Shown here: piece after piece, positions 52,598-61,413 of the stretch
How the letters are laid out: the number at the start of each line of letters is the position of its first letter
How positions within the stretch are numbered: position 1 is the first letter of the stretch
From: Streptomyces sp. Y2F8-2
GTDB taxonomy: Bacteria; Actinomycetota; Actinomycetes; Streptomycetales; Streptomycetaceae
Reading direction: 5' to 3'
NCBI RefSeq assembly: GCF_014905555.1
Contig: NZ_BNGS01000015.1
Coordinates: 1-64,000, forward strand
DNA length: 64,000 nt
Translations under genes and position numbers: made by a program
The notes under the pieces: model-generated
The model's input: the letters and a program-made list of their open reading frames with translations, nothing else
Databases searched by the model: none
Told to the model about the DNA's origin: nothing

Positions 52598-53467
52598 CTA
52601 GGCGGCGGTCTGGGAGGCGGCGGCGTCGGGGCGCAGGTCGTCGAGGCTGAGCCGGTGTGCCGGGGCGTCGGGCAGGATCATCCGGTGGGTGGTGTGCAGG
52701 TCGGGGCCGACGTGAAGAAGGGCGCCGGGTTGCATCTCGCGCCAGTAGGGGTTGTCGTCCATCCGTTCGCTGGCTACGACGACGGAGGGGTGGTCGGTCA
52801 GGTGCTCGCAGTGGATGCGCATGCGGCCGTGGCTGCCGCTGTGGTCGAGATGCCGGTTGCCGTGCTGGCCGCCCGCCCGGCGCTCGAGGACGTACAGATC
52901 ATGGGTGTCCGGATAGCGCAGCGCCCACAGCTGGTCGAAGGTGATGAGGATCAGGTTCAGGGCGTAGACGGGCAGGTTCCCGGCGATCCACCGGGCCGCC
53001 TGCTCGATACCCGCAGAGACGTCACCGTCGTGCTTGCGGGTCTCCCGGGTGATCAGGGCGAAGAACCGCTCGGAATCGGTGTCGCCCTGGACCAGCGACC
53101 GGTCCGCGCCGAGGTGGTCATCGAGCTTGTCGAGACCCTCGATGACCCCGTTGTGCGCGAAGAGCCGCCCGTCCTGCTCGAAGGGGTGGGTGTTGCGGGT
53201 GTCCAGGCTGCCGGTGGAGGCGAAGCGCACATGGGCCAGGAAGGTTGCCGACTCCTCCCGCCTGGCCTCCTGGGCGAAGGCCCGGTCCTGATACGCCGCG
53301 ATGGGTGCCTTGTCGACGCGCGGGGTGCCGTCGGCGGCGAAGTACCCCAGGCCGGTGCCGTCCGGGTCGTGATGGCTCTGCCGGCTGAGACTGTCGGGGG
53401 CGTCCAGCAACCAGAAGGTGGCGTGGGCGCGCCGCGGGGCGCAGCTGAGACCGAACAGACGGCACAT
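52598..53467 (-). CDS. Class II glutamine amidotransferase
   Basis: The 289-residue protein has Cys2 as nucleophile (MCRLFGLSC), LAHVRFASTGSLDTRNTHPF and FAHNGVIEG. It belongs to the YafJ/EgtC-like amidohydrolase group. EgtC acts in ergothioneine synthesis, but no other ergothioneine gene is adjacent. ATG 53467 has AAGGAGG five bases upstream. Confidence 0.9.
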   Translation of the reverse strand: MCRLFGLSCAPRRAHATFWLLDAPDSLSRQSHHDPDGTGLGYFAADGTPRVDKAPIAAYQDRAFAQEARREESATFLAHVRFASTGSLDTRNTHPFEQDGRLFAHNGVIEGLDKLDDHLGADRSLVQGDTDSERFFALITRETRKHDGDVSAGIEQAARWIAGNLPVYALNLILITFDQLWALRYPDTHDLYVLERRAGGQHGNRHLDHSGSHGRMRIHCEHLTDHPSVVVASERMDDNPYWREMQPGALLHVGPDLHTTHRMILPDAPAHRLSLDDLRPDAAASQTAA

Positions 53468-53726
53468 GGGTTCCTCCTTGCCTCTCTGCTTCGGTTGGCA
53501 CGGCCGCAGCGAGCGTTCCCCCGCCGGGGAGCCGCGAACCAGGCAGATCGGCGGCTGGGGCAGTCGGCGCCGGCGGCGCGGTGACGGCCTGGCGGTGAGG
53601 AGCCCCTTGCCGGCGATCCAGGTGCGGTGCGGGCGCTGCCCCTCGCCAGGGCGATGCCGCATCAGCGCCTGGCACGTCGGCCAAGGTCGGTGCCGGGTGG
53701 CGTCGGTGCGCAGAGGGGGCTGCCGG

Positions 53727-53882
53727 TCACGGGATCGCCTCCCTGATCTGCCGGCAAGGGGCGCAGTGGCGGACCTGCGGCAGGATCATCAGCCGTTCCC
53801 GCTCGATGGGGCGCCGGCACAGGTGGCAGGCGCCGTAGGACCCCTCCGAAACCAGCAGCCGCTCGGCGGGACGATGCAGCAC
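53727..53882 (-). CDS. DksA/TraR-type zinc-finger protein, probably truncated
   Basis: The 51-residue frame reads VSEGSYGACHLCRRPIERER then ILPQVRHCAPCRQ, the four-Cys finger of DksA/TraR proteins (C19-x2-C22 and C40-x2-C43). DksA-type proteins act in the secondary channel of RNA polymerase, but the N-terminal coiled coil is missing, since the frame is closed by a stop just upstream. It may be a degenerate gene or a small finger protein. GTG 53882 is the only start in frame. Confidence 0.55.
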   Translation of the reverse strand: MLHRPAERLLVSEGSYGACHLCRRPIERERLMILPQVRHCAPCRQIREAIP

Positions 53883-54265
53883 CTGGTCAGCCGAATAGCC
53901 CCCATAGGCGCTCGGCGGCGCCGGTCCACACGGAGACCCTCATGTCGGCACTGAGCACTGCCAGGACGTCACCCGGTTCCACAGCCCACTCTTCAGCTGA
54001 GGATCTTGTAGAACCATCAGTGGACATATTGCAACTATGCCGCGCATGTGCCCGCCGCTCCACGGCAGGCCGCCCGACGCGCTCAAGGGGGGCTTTCCGA
54101 GTAGCGTAGGACGCCAGATGTGCTCATCGGCCGCCTTCCGCTGCCGGCCTCTCCGTCGCCCCCGATGCGCGTCCGCTGCTGGTCGTGGCGTGACAATTCC
54201 AAGTGTGGCTCGGGCACTGAATTCCACGCAGGGCGGAATTCCGGACAAGCGCTAGAGAGGCAATC
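53883..54265. other. Intergenic region with hydrolase promoter candidates
   Basis: No gene is supported. GAATTCC (54219-54225) and GGAATTC (54235-54241) form a 7-base inverted repeat 25 bp before the hydrolase start and might be an operator. Confidence 0.4.
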
Positions 54266-55093
54266 ATGGCCTTTGCCGCTGCCAAGGACGGCACGCAGAT
54301 TTACTTCAAGGACTGGGGATCGGGTCCGCCGGTCGTCTTTTCCCACGGCTGGCCATTGATCGCGGACGCGTGGGATCCGCAGCTGAAGCTGATGGCGGAC
54401 AACGGCTTCCGGGTCGTGGCCCACGACCGGCGTGGGGGTGGACGCTCGGGCCAGCCCTGGCAGGGGAACGACCTCGACACGTACGCCGAGGACCTGGCCT
54501 CGGTCATCGAGGCCCTCGACCTTCGTGACGTCATCCTGGTCGGTCACTCGACCGGTGGGGGAGAGGTCACGCGCTATATCGGCCGACACGGCACGAGTCG
54601 TGTCACCAAGGCGGTTCTGCTCGGCGCGATCCCCCCGTTGATGCTCAAGACGGAAGCGAACCCGGAGGGGCTGCCGATCGACGTCTTCGACGACATCCGA
54701 AAAGGCGTGCTCACGGACCGTTCCCAGTTCTACAAGGACCTCAGTGCTCCCTTCTACGGCGCCAACCGCGAGGGATCGACCGTTTCGCAGGGGACTCGCG
54801 ACGAGTTCTGGCTCTGGAGCATGACGGTGGGCATCAAGGGCGCCCATGACTGCATCAAGGCGTTCTCCGAGACCGACCTCACCGAGGACCTGAAGAAATT
54901 CGACATCCCCACACTGATCATTCACGGCGACGATGACCAGATCGTTCCCATCGTGGCATCCGCGAACAAATCGTCAAAGCTCGTCAAAGACGCGACCTTC
55001 AAGGTCTACCCGGGTGCTCCGCACGGCTTGTCGATGGTTCCCGAGTTCGCGGATCGGTTCAACGCCGACCTGCTCGCATTCGCACGCGGCTGA
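54266..55093 (+). CDS. Alpha/beta hydrolase (non-haem chloroperoxidase-like)
   Basis: The 275-residue protein has oxyanion HGWPLI, VVAHDRRGGGRSG, nucleophile GHSTGGGE, acid IIHGDDDQIVP and base GAPHGL, in the order of cofactor-free haloperoxidase/esterase proteins. It hydrolyses or perhydrolyses esters; physiological substrate unknown. GAGAGG lies five bases before ATG 54266. Confidence 0.93.
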   Translation: MAFAAAKDGTQIYFKDWGSGPPVVFSHGWPLIADAWDPQLKLMADNGFRVVAHDRRGGGRSGQPWQGNDLDTYAEDLASVIEALDLRDVILVGHSTGGGEVTRYIGRHGTSRVTKAVLLGAIPPLMLKTEANPEGLPIDVFDDIRKGVLTDRSQFYKDLSAPFYGANREGSTVSQGTRDEFWLWSMTVGIKGAHDCIKAFSETDLTEDLKKFDIPTLIIHGDDDQIVPIVASANKSSKLVKDATFKVYPGAPHGLSMVPEFADRFNADLLAFARG

Positions 55094-55219
55094 CCGGCCG
55101 GCCACGGGGTCATGTGATCTTGGGCTGGTCGGTCCGGTGCTGAGCGACGCCCCCTCGCGGCATCCGCGGGCACGGCGATGGCCGATTCATCGCATGGCAC
55201 GGTGCGGCGAGCTTGCCGG

Positions 55220-55858
55220 TCACTTGGGCCAAGGCGAACCAAGGATGCGCTCGACCATGGTCGTGCGCCGGAAACCCGGAATGAAATGCTCAAGCACGTC
55301 CTGGTTCACGGTTCCATACGTGGTGTCGGGACGGTTTTTGAGGCCTTCGACGAAAGCCTGCAGAAACTCGTTCTTGAAGTCACCCCGCGGATGGACGGAG
55401 GTGATCTCCTCCACCTCGCCGGGATCCATCCTGCCCAGCCCCAGGCCCACCACATCAGTCAGTACTCCGTAGTTCGTGGCGGCGATCTCCGGTCCCAGCC
55501 GGCCCGGTATTCCGGGCGTCGTGTGCAGCGCAATCGCCATCCACACCGTGTCGGTGGCCACGGTCGAGAAACCATGGTCGAGCAGAAACTTGCGCGCGTG
55601 GTCGGCGCCGTCCAGTTCGAACCGCTGCTCCTTTTCGGAAAACGGCGTCAAGAGGCCGGAATCGTGGAAAAGAGCCGACAGGTAGAGCAGCTCGGGATCG
55701 GGTTCCAGGCCGAGCTCGCGAGCCTGAATGACGCCGAAGAAGAAGACGCGCCGGGAGTGGTGGAAAATAAGGGGGCTGGTTCTCTCCCGGATGAGCCGGG
55801 TGGCTTCGGCGGCCGCCGGGGTCTTGGGAACCTCTACGCCCGCGACGATTTCGGTCAT
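55220..55858 (-). CDS. HD-domain hydrolase
   Basis: The 212-residue protein has the HD metal site: HHSRRVFFFG and LSALFHDSGLL, then ALHTTPGIP and GLGRMDP. It resembles actinobacterial HD proteins of the cyanamide-hydratase-like group, but the reaction cannot be assigned. ATG 55858 is preferred over a long upstream frame of low-complexity sequence. It is divergent from the GlxA-type gene. Confidence 0.87.
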   Translation of the reverse strand: MTEIVAGVEVPKTPAAAEATRLIRERTSPLIFHHSRRVFFFGVIQARELGLEPDPELLYLSALFHDSGLLTPFSEKEQRFELDGADHARKFLLDHGFSTVATDTVWMAIALHTTPGIPGRLGPEIAATNYGVLTDVVGLGLGRMDPGEVEEITSVHPRGDFKNEFLQAFVEGLKNRPDTTYGTVNQDVLEHFIPGFRRTTMVERILGSPWPK

Positions 55859-55997
55859 GAGCTCTGTGCCTCTTCGGGTATCTTTCTCTTGCTGCACTGG
55901 ACGGATGCTTTCTTCAACGATGCCGACCACCCGGCCTTCCGCGCCGCCTCGGTCCGGCCGTGAACCACCCGAATCCAGACACGCAAGGAAGGTGACG

Positions 55998-56972
55998 ATG
56001 AGCTCCCACACACATCGGGTCGCGATCCTGGTGTACGACGGGGTCAAACTGCTGGATGTCGCCGGCCCCGCAGAGGTGTTCTCCGAGGCGAATCGGTTTG
56101 GTGCCCACTACCGGGTCGTGCTGGTGTCACCGAACGGTGCGGACGTCGTCTCATCCAACGGGATCCGGATCGCGGTCGACGGCGACATCCAATCCGAACG
56201 GGATCCTCACACGTTCCTTGTGGCCGGCGCGGACGTCTACCCGAGTACCCCGGTCGCCCATGATCTGGCCCGGGCCGCTCAGACCCTGTCCGCCCGAGCG
56301 GCAAGGACCGCCGCCATCTGCACGGGAGCCTTCGTCCTCGGCGCGGCTGGTCTCCTGGAAGGCAAGCGTGCGACCACGCACTGGAAGGTCACTCACCAGC
56401 TCGCCGCGCGCTGTCCGACCACCCGCGTCGAACCCGACGCGATCTATGTGCGAGACGGCACCACATACACCTCGGCGGGCGTCACCGCCGGCATCGACCT
56501 GGCACTGGCGCTCGTGGAGGAGGACCACGGCCCCGACCTCACTCGCGACGTGGCCCGCGCCCTGGTGGTCTACCTGCAGCGCTCGGGCGGCCAGTCTCAG
56601 TTCTCCGCACCGCTGCAAGGACCACCACCCCGCACGCCGGCGCTCCGTAAGATCACCGACCTGGTGACGGCGGATCCCCCGGGGAACCACTCACTCGGTG
56701 AACTCGCGAAGCACCTCAACCTGAGCCCTCGCCATCTCACCCGGCTCTTTCGCGACGAGTTGTCCACCACCCCGGCCCGATTCGTGGAATCGATACGCTT
56801 CGACATGGCCAAAGCCCTGCTTGACCAAGGGCACACCGCCACGCAGGCGGCCGCCCTCGCCGGCTTCCCCAGCTACGAAAGTCTGCGGAGAGTCTTCGCC
56901 AGGGAGCTGTCGATCAGCCCCGCGGCCTACCAGCGCCGCTTCGCCACCGCGCGCCGCGGCAACGCCGGGTAG
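55998..56972 (+). CDS. GlxA-type regulator (DJ-1/PfpI domain plus AraC HTH)
   Basis: The 324-residue protein has an N-terminal DJ-1/PfpI domain (VAILVYDGVKLLDVAGPAEVF; nucleophile elbow AAICTGAFVLGAAG) and a C-terminal AraC DNA-binding domain (LGELAKHLNLSPRHLTRLFRDE, TQAAALAGFPSYESLRRVF). AAGGAAGG precedes ATG 55998. Such regulators act on nearby catabolic genes; the divergent HD gene is the obvious candidate. Confidence 0.93.
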   Translation: MSSHTHRVAILVYDGVKLLDVAGPAEVFSEANRFGAHYRVVLVSPNGADVVSSNGIRIAVDGDIQSERDPHTFLVAGADVYPSTPVAHDLARAAQTLSARAARTAAICTGAFVLGAAGLLEGKRATTHWKVTHQLAARCPTTRVEPDAIYVRDGTTYTSAGVTAGIDLALALVEEDHGPDLTRDVARALVVYLQRSGGQSQFSAPLQGPPPRTPALRKITDLVTADPPGNHSLGELAKHLNLSPRHLTRLFRDELSTTPARFVESIRFDMAKALLDQGHTATQAAALAGFPSYESLRRVFARELSISPAAYQRRFATARRGNAG

Positions 56973-57001
56973 AACCACAAGCCCAGGCCTGGCCGAGCCG
57001 G

Positions 57002-57363
57002 TCAGCGGTGGAGGGCGTCGCGGAGGGTGGGGTGGCAGTCGATGATCGTGTCGAGTTCCACGATGTGCAGGGTGCGCAGGACGGAGTCCTGGGCGCTCGC
57101 GAGGCGCAGCCGGCCGCCTGCTGGTGCGGTGCCACGCTTCCCTCCACGCTGTCGGATGCTTCAGGCCGGTTCTCCCGGCGGGTCGACCTGCGGTCGACGT
57201 GCGGCAGGTCACCTTCATGGACTCCGCCGGCATCAACCCGCTCGTCGCCGCGCACCAGGCCACGTCGTACGGGCCGGCCCCGTGAGTTGAGCCAGGCGGC
57301 GGGGCCAGGGCGCACGCAGACCACGAGGGCAGTGTCCTGCCGGGTGGCGGACAGCGGGGTCAT
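57002..57363 (-). pseudogene. STAS-domain anti-sigma antagonist gene broken by an internal inversion
   Basis: On the minus strand the start MTPLSATRQDTALVVCVR (from ATG 57363) and the end AGGRLRLASAQDSVLRTLHI, VELDTIIDCHPTLRDALHR (57124 down to the TGA at 57002) are those of an STAS protein. The missing middle, VDVRQVTFMDSAGIN with LVAAHQAT, is found in the opposite strand at 57193-57285. One internal segment has thus been inverted. The start overlaps the stop of the flavin oxidoreductase gene by four bases (ATGA). Confidence 0.75.
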
Positions 57364-58295
57364 CGGTATTCTCCGGTTGCGCTGCGCACTGGCGTGATGA
57401 TCTCGTCGACGAGCCACCGTGCGGCCCGTGAGGGATAGGGGCTCCGCAGGCTCAGCACGATGTGCGTCACGCCCGCTGCGATGAGCTCCATGATGGCCTT
57501 GCGGTCGGTGGCCGGGTCGTCGTAGGAGACGATGTACTGCACGGAGCGGGTGATCGTCCGCGGATCACGGCCGATGGCGGCGCAGTGGTCGTCGAGAACG
57601 GCACTGCGCTCGGTGATGTGGTCCAGCGTGTTGTGCGGCGGTCCGGGGATGTTCCAGATGTCGGCCTGCTCGGCGACCAGGCGGAGCGTCCTGTTTCCCC
57701 AGCCGCCGATCAGCAGGGGCGGTCCTGACTGCTGAACAGGTTTCGGCTCGTTGCGGTTACCGGTCACGGTGTAGTAGCGCCCGTGGAAGTCGAACTCGTC
57801 GCGCGTCCACATGCTGCGGAGGATGGTGATGGTTTCCTCCAAGCGGGCGATGCCTTCGGCGGGCGGGACGAGTGTGAGGCCGTAGGCCGCGTACTCCGCG
57901 ACGGCCGGATTCTCGCCTGCGATGCCACCCGCGTCGGGTGGCTGCGCGGTGCCGCCCACGCCGAGGCCCATGATCAGTCGGCCGCCGGAGATCACGTCGA
58001 CTGTTGTGGCGATCTTGCCGAGGACGGCGGGTGGCCTGATCCGGTTGCTCGTCACCAGCAGGCCCAGGCGCAGCCGCCGGGTTCTGGCGGCCAGGGCGCT
58101 CAGCAGCGTCCATCCTTCGAGGATCTGCCCGTCCTTCGGGCCGACGATCGGCATGAGGTGGTCCCACAGCCAGGCGTCCGCGATTTCGGGCAGGTCGTCG
58201 GCCTCCTGCCACACGCGGAGGATGTCCTCGTAGGGAACCCGCATCGGGGTGGTCTTGATTCCGAATGTCAGAGAGGGGAGCTGCCGGTCGGACAT
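57360..58295 (-). CDS. LLM-class flavin-dependent oxidoreductase
   Basis: The 311-residue protein has the luciferase-like fold: DILRVWQEADDLPEIADAWLWDH, LGLLVTSNRIRPPAVLGK, SGGRLIMGLGVG, and PLLIGGWGNRTLRLVAEQADIWNI. It likely uses F420 or FMN. It is divergent from the MarR-type regulator at 58403 with an operator between them. ATG 58295 begins MSDRQLPSLTFGIK. Confidence 0.9.
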   Translation of the reverse strand: MSDRQLPSLTFGIKTTPMRVPYEDILRVWQEADDLPEIADAWLWDHLMPIVGPKDGQILEGWTLLSALAARTRRLRLGLLVTSNRIRPPAVLGKIATTVDVISGGRLIMGLGVGGTAQPPDAGGIAGENPAVAEYAAYGLTLVPPAEGIARLEETITILRSMWTRDEFDFHGRYYTVTGNRNEPKPVQQSGPPLLIGGWGNRTLRLVAEQADIWNIPGPPHNTLDHITERSAVLDDHCAAIGRDPRTITRSVQYIVSYDDPATDRKAIMELIAAGVTHIVLSLRSPYPSRAARWLVDEIITPVRSATGEYR

Positions 58296-58354
58296 GGTTG
58301 CCACGCGCCCTTCGAATCGACACGCCACCGTTGACGGCACGCACCGTCAACGTA

Positions 58355-58396
58355 GCTGATCGTCAGCATAACTGACTATCAGCCTCTGGATATGCT
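58355..58396. promoter_or_regulatory. MarR operator and leaderless promoter
   Basis: GCTGATCGTCAG (58355-58366) and CTGACTATCAGC (58372-58383) are inverted repeats matching at 11 of 12 positions around a 5-base spacer. TATGCT (58391-58396) lies six bases before the MarR start, so that transcript is probably leaderless. The operator sits between the divergent MarR and LLM genes and would repress both. Confidence 0.68.
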
Positions 58397-58402
58397 ACGG
58401 CC

Positions 58403-58870
58403 ATGACCCGCGACGCACCGCCCGAGGTCCTGTCCTCCCGCCTCGGTTATCTGCTCAAGCACGCGTACCTGCGGTTGACCGAAGAGTCGGCGCGGGCCTT
58501 GGCGCCGTACGGGATCGACGGCCGTGAACTGGTGGTTCTTGCCGTCCTCGACGCGCATGACGAGCTGTCTCAACTGGAAGCGGCGGGCAAGCTGGGCATC
58601 GACCGCACGACGATGGTGGCCCTCGTCGACGCTTTGGAGGGCAAGGAGCTCGTCGAGCGGCGCCGCAGTCCGCAGGACCGACGCAAGAACATCGTGCAGC
58701 TGACGCCGACCGGACGGGAGCGCCTTCGCGACGCCGAATCCGCCCGCGAGGAGATGGAACGCCGGTTCCTCGCCCCGCTCTCCAGAACGGACGCCACGTG
58801 CTTGGTCCGTGCCCTGCAGTCCGTTGTCGGTGCCCCGACGAAAGATGGTCAGGCGTCTGACTCGGCATGA
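58403..58870 (+). CDS. MarR-family regulator
   Basis: The 155-residue protein has the MarR winged helix: LLKHAYLRLTEESARALAPYGID, QLEAAGKLGIDRTTMVALVDALEGKELVERRRSPQDRRKNIVQLTPTG (in parts). It should respond to a small ligand or oxidant and control the divergent flavin oxidoreductase. Confidence 0.92.
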   Translation: MTRDAPPEVLSSRLGYLLKHAYLRLTEESARALAPYGIDGRELVVLAVLDAHDELSQLEAAGKLGIDRTTMVALVDALEGKELVERRRSPQDRRKNIVQLTPTGRERLRDAESAREEMERRFLAPLSRTDATCLVRALQSVVGAPTKDGQASDSA

Positions 58871-59027
58871 CGGACGGCGGCGGCCCGCAACCCCGGCCGT
58901 CCGCAAGGGCCGAGTCGGGTCCCCAACCATCCCGGGTCACGCTGCGTCAGTTCTCCGGGTGTGTGGCGTTCGACGAGTTGACCCCGTTCAAAGTGGCTCC
59001 TGGTGCGGACGCGGGCGGAGCTCCGTC

Positions 59028-59273
59028 TTCGCGTACCGGCGCCTGGTGCGCGAACTCGGCATCCGACCGTTGATCGCCCGCCGCAACATGGAGCACGGCT
59101 TCGGCCTGGGTATCCATCGGTGGGTCGTCGAGCGCGCCTTCGCGCTCCTGCATCACTTCCGGCGCCTGCGGATCCGCTGGGACATCCGCGACGACATCAA
59201 CGAGGCGTTCTCGAGCGTGGGATGCGCGCTGATCTGCGGGAGGCGGCTCATACAAGCAAGCCCGCAAGCCTAG
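59028..59273 (+). pseudogene. IS5-family transposase C-terminal remnant
   Basis: The frame reads FAYRRLVRELGIRPLIARRN, then HRWVVERAFALLHHFRRLRIRW, with the catalytic Glu of the DDE triad in VVERAF. It ends CGRRLIQASPQA at 59273. The N-terminal half and DD residues are absent. Its FRRLRIRW block matches the fragment at 1-120. Confidence 0.75.
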
Positions 59274-59689
59274 AAGGGCGGCCAGCCCGAACCAGGCGGA
59301 GGCGGGAGCAGCACCCGCTCGTACTTCTCGCCTCGCACGTCCACAGGCCAGCGCCCGTCGATGACGACCGATGCCTCCTTGCATCCCGGGCAGGCATCGT
59401 CCCATTCCGGCACCCACGGGTATGGCGAGGGAACGATGCCGTCCTGCCGCAGGCCGCACAAGGTCGTACCGAAGTGCCCGTACGCATGGGAGATGTCAGC
59501 GGGCAGCTCCGCCGAATCCGCGCGCTCCCAGCGCACGTGCACGGGCAGGTACCGCGGCCGTGAGACCAAGCCTGGATGAGCGCCCAGCATGGTCCACGCA
59601 TGGCACCAGGGGCAAAACCACTGTTCCTTCACCCGCGGATCCGCCGTCGGCACTTGGTGCATCTCATGCCCGCATACGTCACACGTCAC
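59270..59689 (-). CDS. Zinc-ribbon protein of unknown function
   Basis: The 139-residue protein has three Cys pairs: CDVCGHEMHQ, CPWCHAW and CPGC, consistent with zinc binding, and a Pro-rich end (LLPPPPGSGWPPF). GTG 59689 has AAGGA eight bases upstream. Its last codons overlap the transposase remnant by four bases. The family is not recognised. Confidence 0.65.
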   Translation of the reverse strand: MTCDVCGHEMHQVPTADPRVKEQWFCPWCHAWTMLGAHPGLVSRPRYLPVHVRWERADSAELPADISHAYGHFGTTLCGLRQDGIVPSPYPWVPEWDDACPGCKEASVVIDGRWPVDVRGEKYERVLLPPPPGSGWPPF

Positions 59690-59841
59690 GGGCCGATCCT
59701 TCCACCCGCCACCGAACACGGCGTTCCCAGCCCCACTGCGGCAGCCGACAACTGAGGGATCGCCGGACCGCATTTGTTAGAGGTTCTAAGCCGTCCACCG
59801 GCTCATCCCTTAGCGGCCATACCCAGAGTCCCCACGCCCCG

Positions 59842-60741
59842 TCAGAGTCCGAACAGGTCTGCCGCGTTGTCGTGGCACACGGCCCGCAGCCAATCCTGCC
59901 CGAGTTCCAACCGTTCCAGTGCCTGGAGCTGGTGGAGGTAGGGGTAGGGGATGTTGGGGAAGTCGGAGCCGAGCAGGATGCGGTCGCCGAGGTCCGCGAG
60001 CCGGGGCAGGGCCTGGCGGGGGAAGGGCTCGAGTTCCTCGGTGAAGTCGGTGAACGTCATCGTCGTGTCCAGCCGTACCTGGTCGTACCGCTCGGCGAGG
60101 TCGAGGAACTCCTGGTACTCGGGCATGCCCATGTGCGCGACGATCAGCCGCAGCTTCGGGTGGCGGGCCAGCACTCGCGCGATGGGTTCGGGGCCGGTGT
60201 GCTTTCCCGGCGCGGGCCCTGAGCCGCAGTGCATCACCACGGGGACGTGGGCCTCGGCCAACAGTCCCCACGCCTGCTGGAGTCGCTCGTCCGCCGGGTC
60301 GTACGCCCCCACCTGCACGTGCGCCTTGAACACCCTGACCCCGGCTTCGAGGGCCTCCCGGACGTAGGTCGCGACGTCCGGCTCGGGGTAGAGGGTGGCG
60401 GTGTGCAGGCAGTCGGGGGTGCGGCGGGCGAAGTCGGCCGCCCAGCCGTTCAGCCACCGGGCCATGCCCGGCTTGTGGGGGTAGAGCATGGAGGTGAAGG
60501 CGCGCACGCCGAACTCCCGCAGCAGGGACGTGCGCTCCGACTCCTCCTTCCGGTAGGTGATCGGCCACTCCAGGCCGCCGATCAGCGGGCCGTTGGTGTC
60601 GAAGTAGCCCCACACCTTGTGCAGGACACGCTCGGGCATGAAGTGGGTGTGGACGTCGATCAGCCCGGGCAGCCCGAGCCCGCTCCAGAAGCGACGGACC
60701 TCACCTGCCTCCTCGCTCACGACCGTGCGGGGGGAACTCAC
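59842..60741 (-). CDS. Amidohydrolase 2 family metal-dependent hydrolase
   Basis: The 299-residue TIM-barrel enzyme has DVHTHFMPE (metal His-x-His), FKAHVQVG, VVMHCGSGP, IVAHMGMPE and LLGSDFPNIPYP with the C-terminal Asp. Members act as decarboxylases or hydrolases on aromatic or lactone substrates. GTG 60741 starts it. Confidence 0.9.
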   Translation of the reverse strand: MSSPRTVVSEEAGEVRRFWSGLGLPGLIDVHTHFMPERVLHKVWGYFDTNGPLIGGLEWPITYRKEESERTSLLREFGVRAFTSMLYPHKPGMARWLNGWAADFARRTPDCLHTATLYPEPDVATYVREALEAGVRVFKAHVQVGAYDPADERLQQAWGLLAEAHVPVVMHCGSGPAPGKHTGPEPIARVLARHPKLRLIVAHMGMPEYQEFLDLAERYDQVRLDTTMTFTDFTEELEPFPRQALPRLADLGDRILLGSDFPNIPYPYLHQLQALERLELGQDWLRAVCHDNAADLFGL

Positions 60742-60893
60742 CTGGTACTACCTCTCTCGAACGGCCTGCGACTGCCACCGGCGTCAGGGCGCTGAAACGA
60801 GCCCGCCACCCTCGGGTATCAGATGCCCTTGGCTTTGTCCACGAGGTTGGGTTCTGGCTCAAGTTCTGTGATCAGTAACAGTGGGTTATCCAG

Positions 60894-61331
60894 TTAAATA
60901 TCGAACAGTGCGTCTTTCTGGGGATCGTATTCGGGTGCGAGGACGGTGCGAAGGCGGCTGATGCTCTGCCGCCACTTCGGGCCACTGGGTGTCTCGTTCC
61001 AGAGCTCGGCGAGCTCGGACTTCTCGGCTACCACTCGGTCGAGTGCCTCGACAGCAAGCGGCCGAAGATCGTCGGCGAACGCCGGAAGGGTTTCCTTGGG
61101 CCCGTAGCTTGTACTGATCGGTTCACCGCCCGGGCACTGTGCCGCGATGAGAGCGGCAGCTGCGACAGCCTCTGCGCCCTCTGGGCTTTCGAGGTAGTCC
61201 GGGGCCTGGATGGTGCGGCTGAGCGTCGCCCGCACGAGGTCCTCGCGCTTGTCCGGGGCCGTCTCGTCCAGGGTGTAGGCGAAGTCCGCGGCCATGTCGT
61301 TCTCGAAAGGGCCGATATCCCAAGTTCCCAT
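60894..61331 (-). CDS. DUF4259-family protein
   Basis: The 145-residue protein begins MGTWDIGPFENDMAADFAYTL, the signature of DUF4259, and continues helical (EAVAAAALIAAQCPGG, FADDLRPLAVEALDRVVAEKSELAELW). Function is unknown. ATG 61331 has GGAG six bases upstream. An ISL3-type transposase relic lies upstream on the same strand. Confidence 0.87.
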   Translation of the reverse strand: MGTWDIGPFENDMAADFAYTLDETAPDKREDLVRATLSRTIQAPDYLESPEGAEAVAAAALIAAQCPGGEPISTSYGPKETLPAFADDLRPLAVEALDRVVAEKSELAELWNETPSGPKWRQSISRLRTVLAPEYDPQKDALFDI

Positions 61332-61413
61332 GGTGATCTCCTCGCGTTGACGTGCAGTGATCATTGCAGCGGCCACCGACAGTGGTTGTCATGAGGAAAG
61401 CAGGACGCGCTTG

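Noticed and set aside
56553..56690. Minus-strand frame opposite the AraC domain
   Set aside because: It is antisense to the GlxA-type gene and has no protein features.
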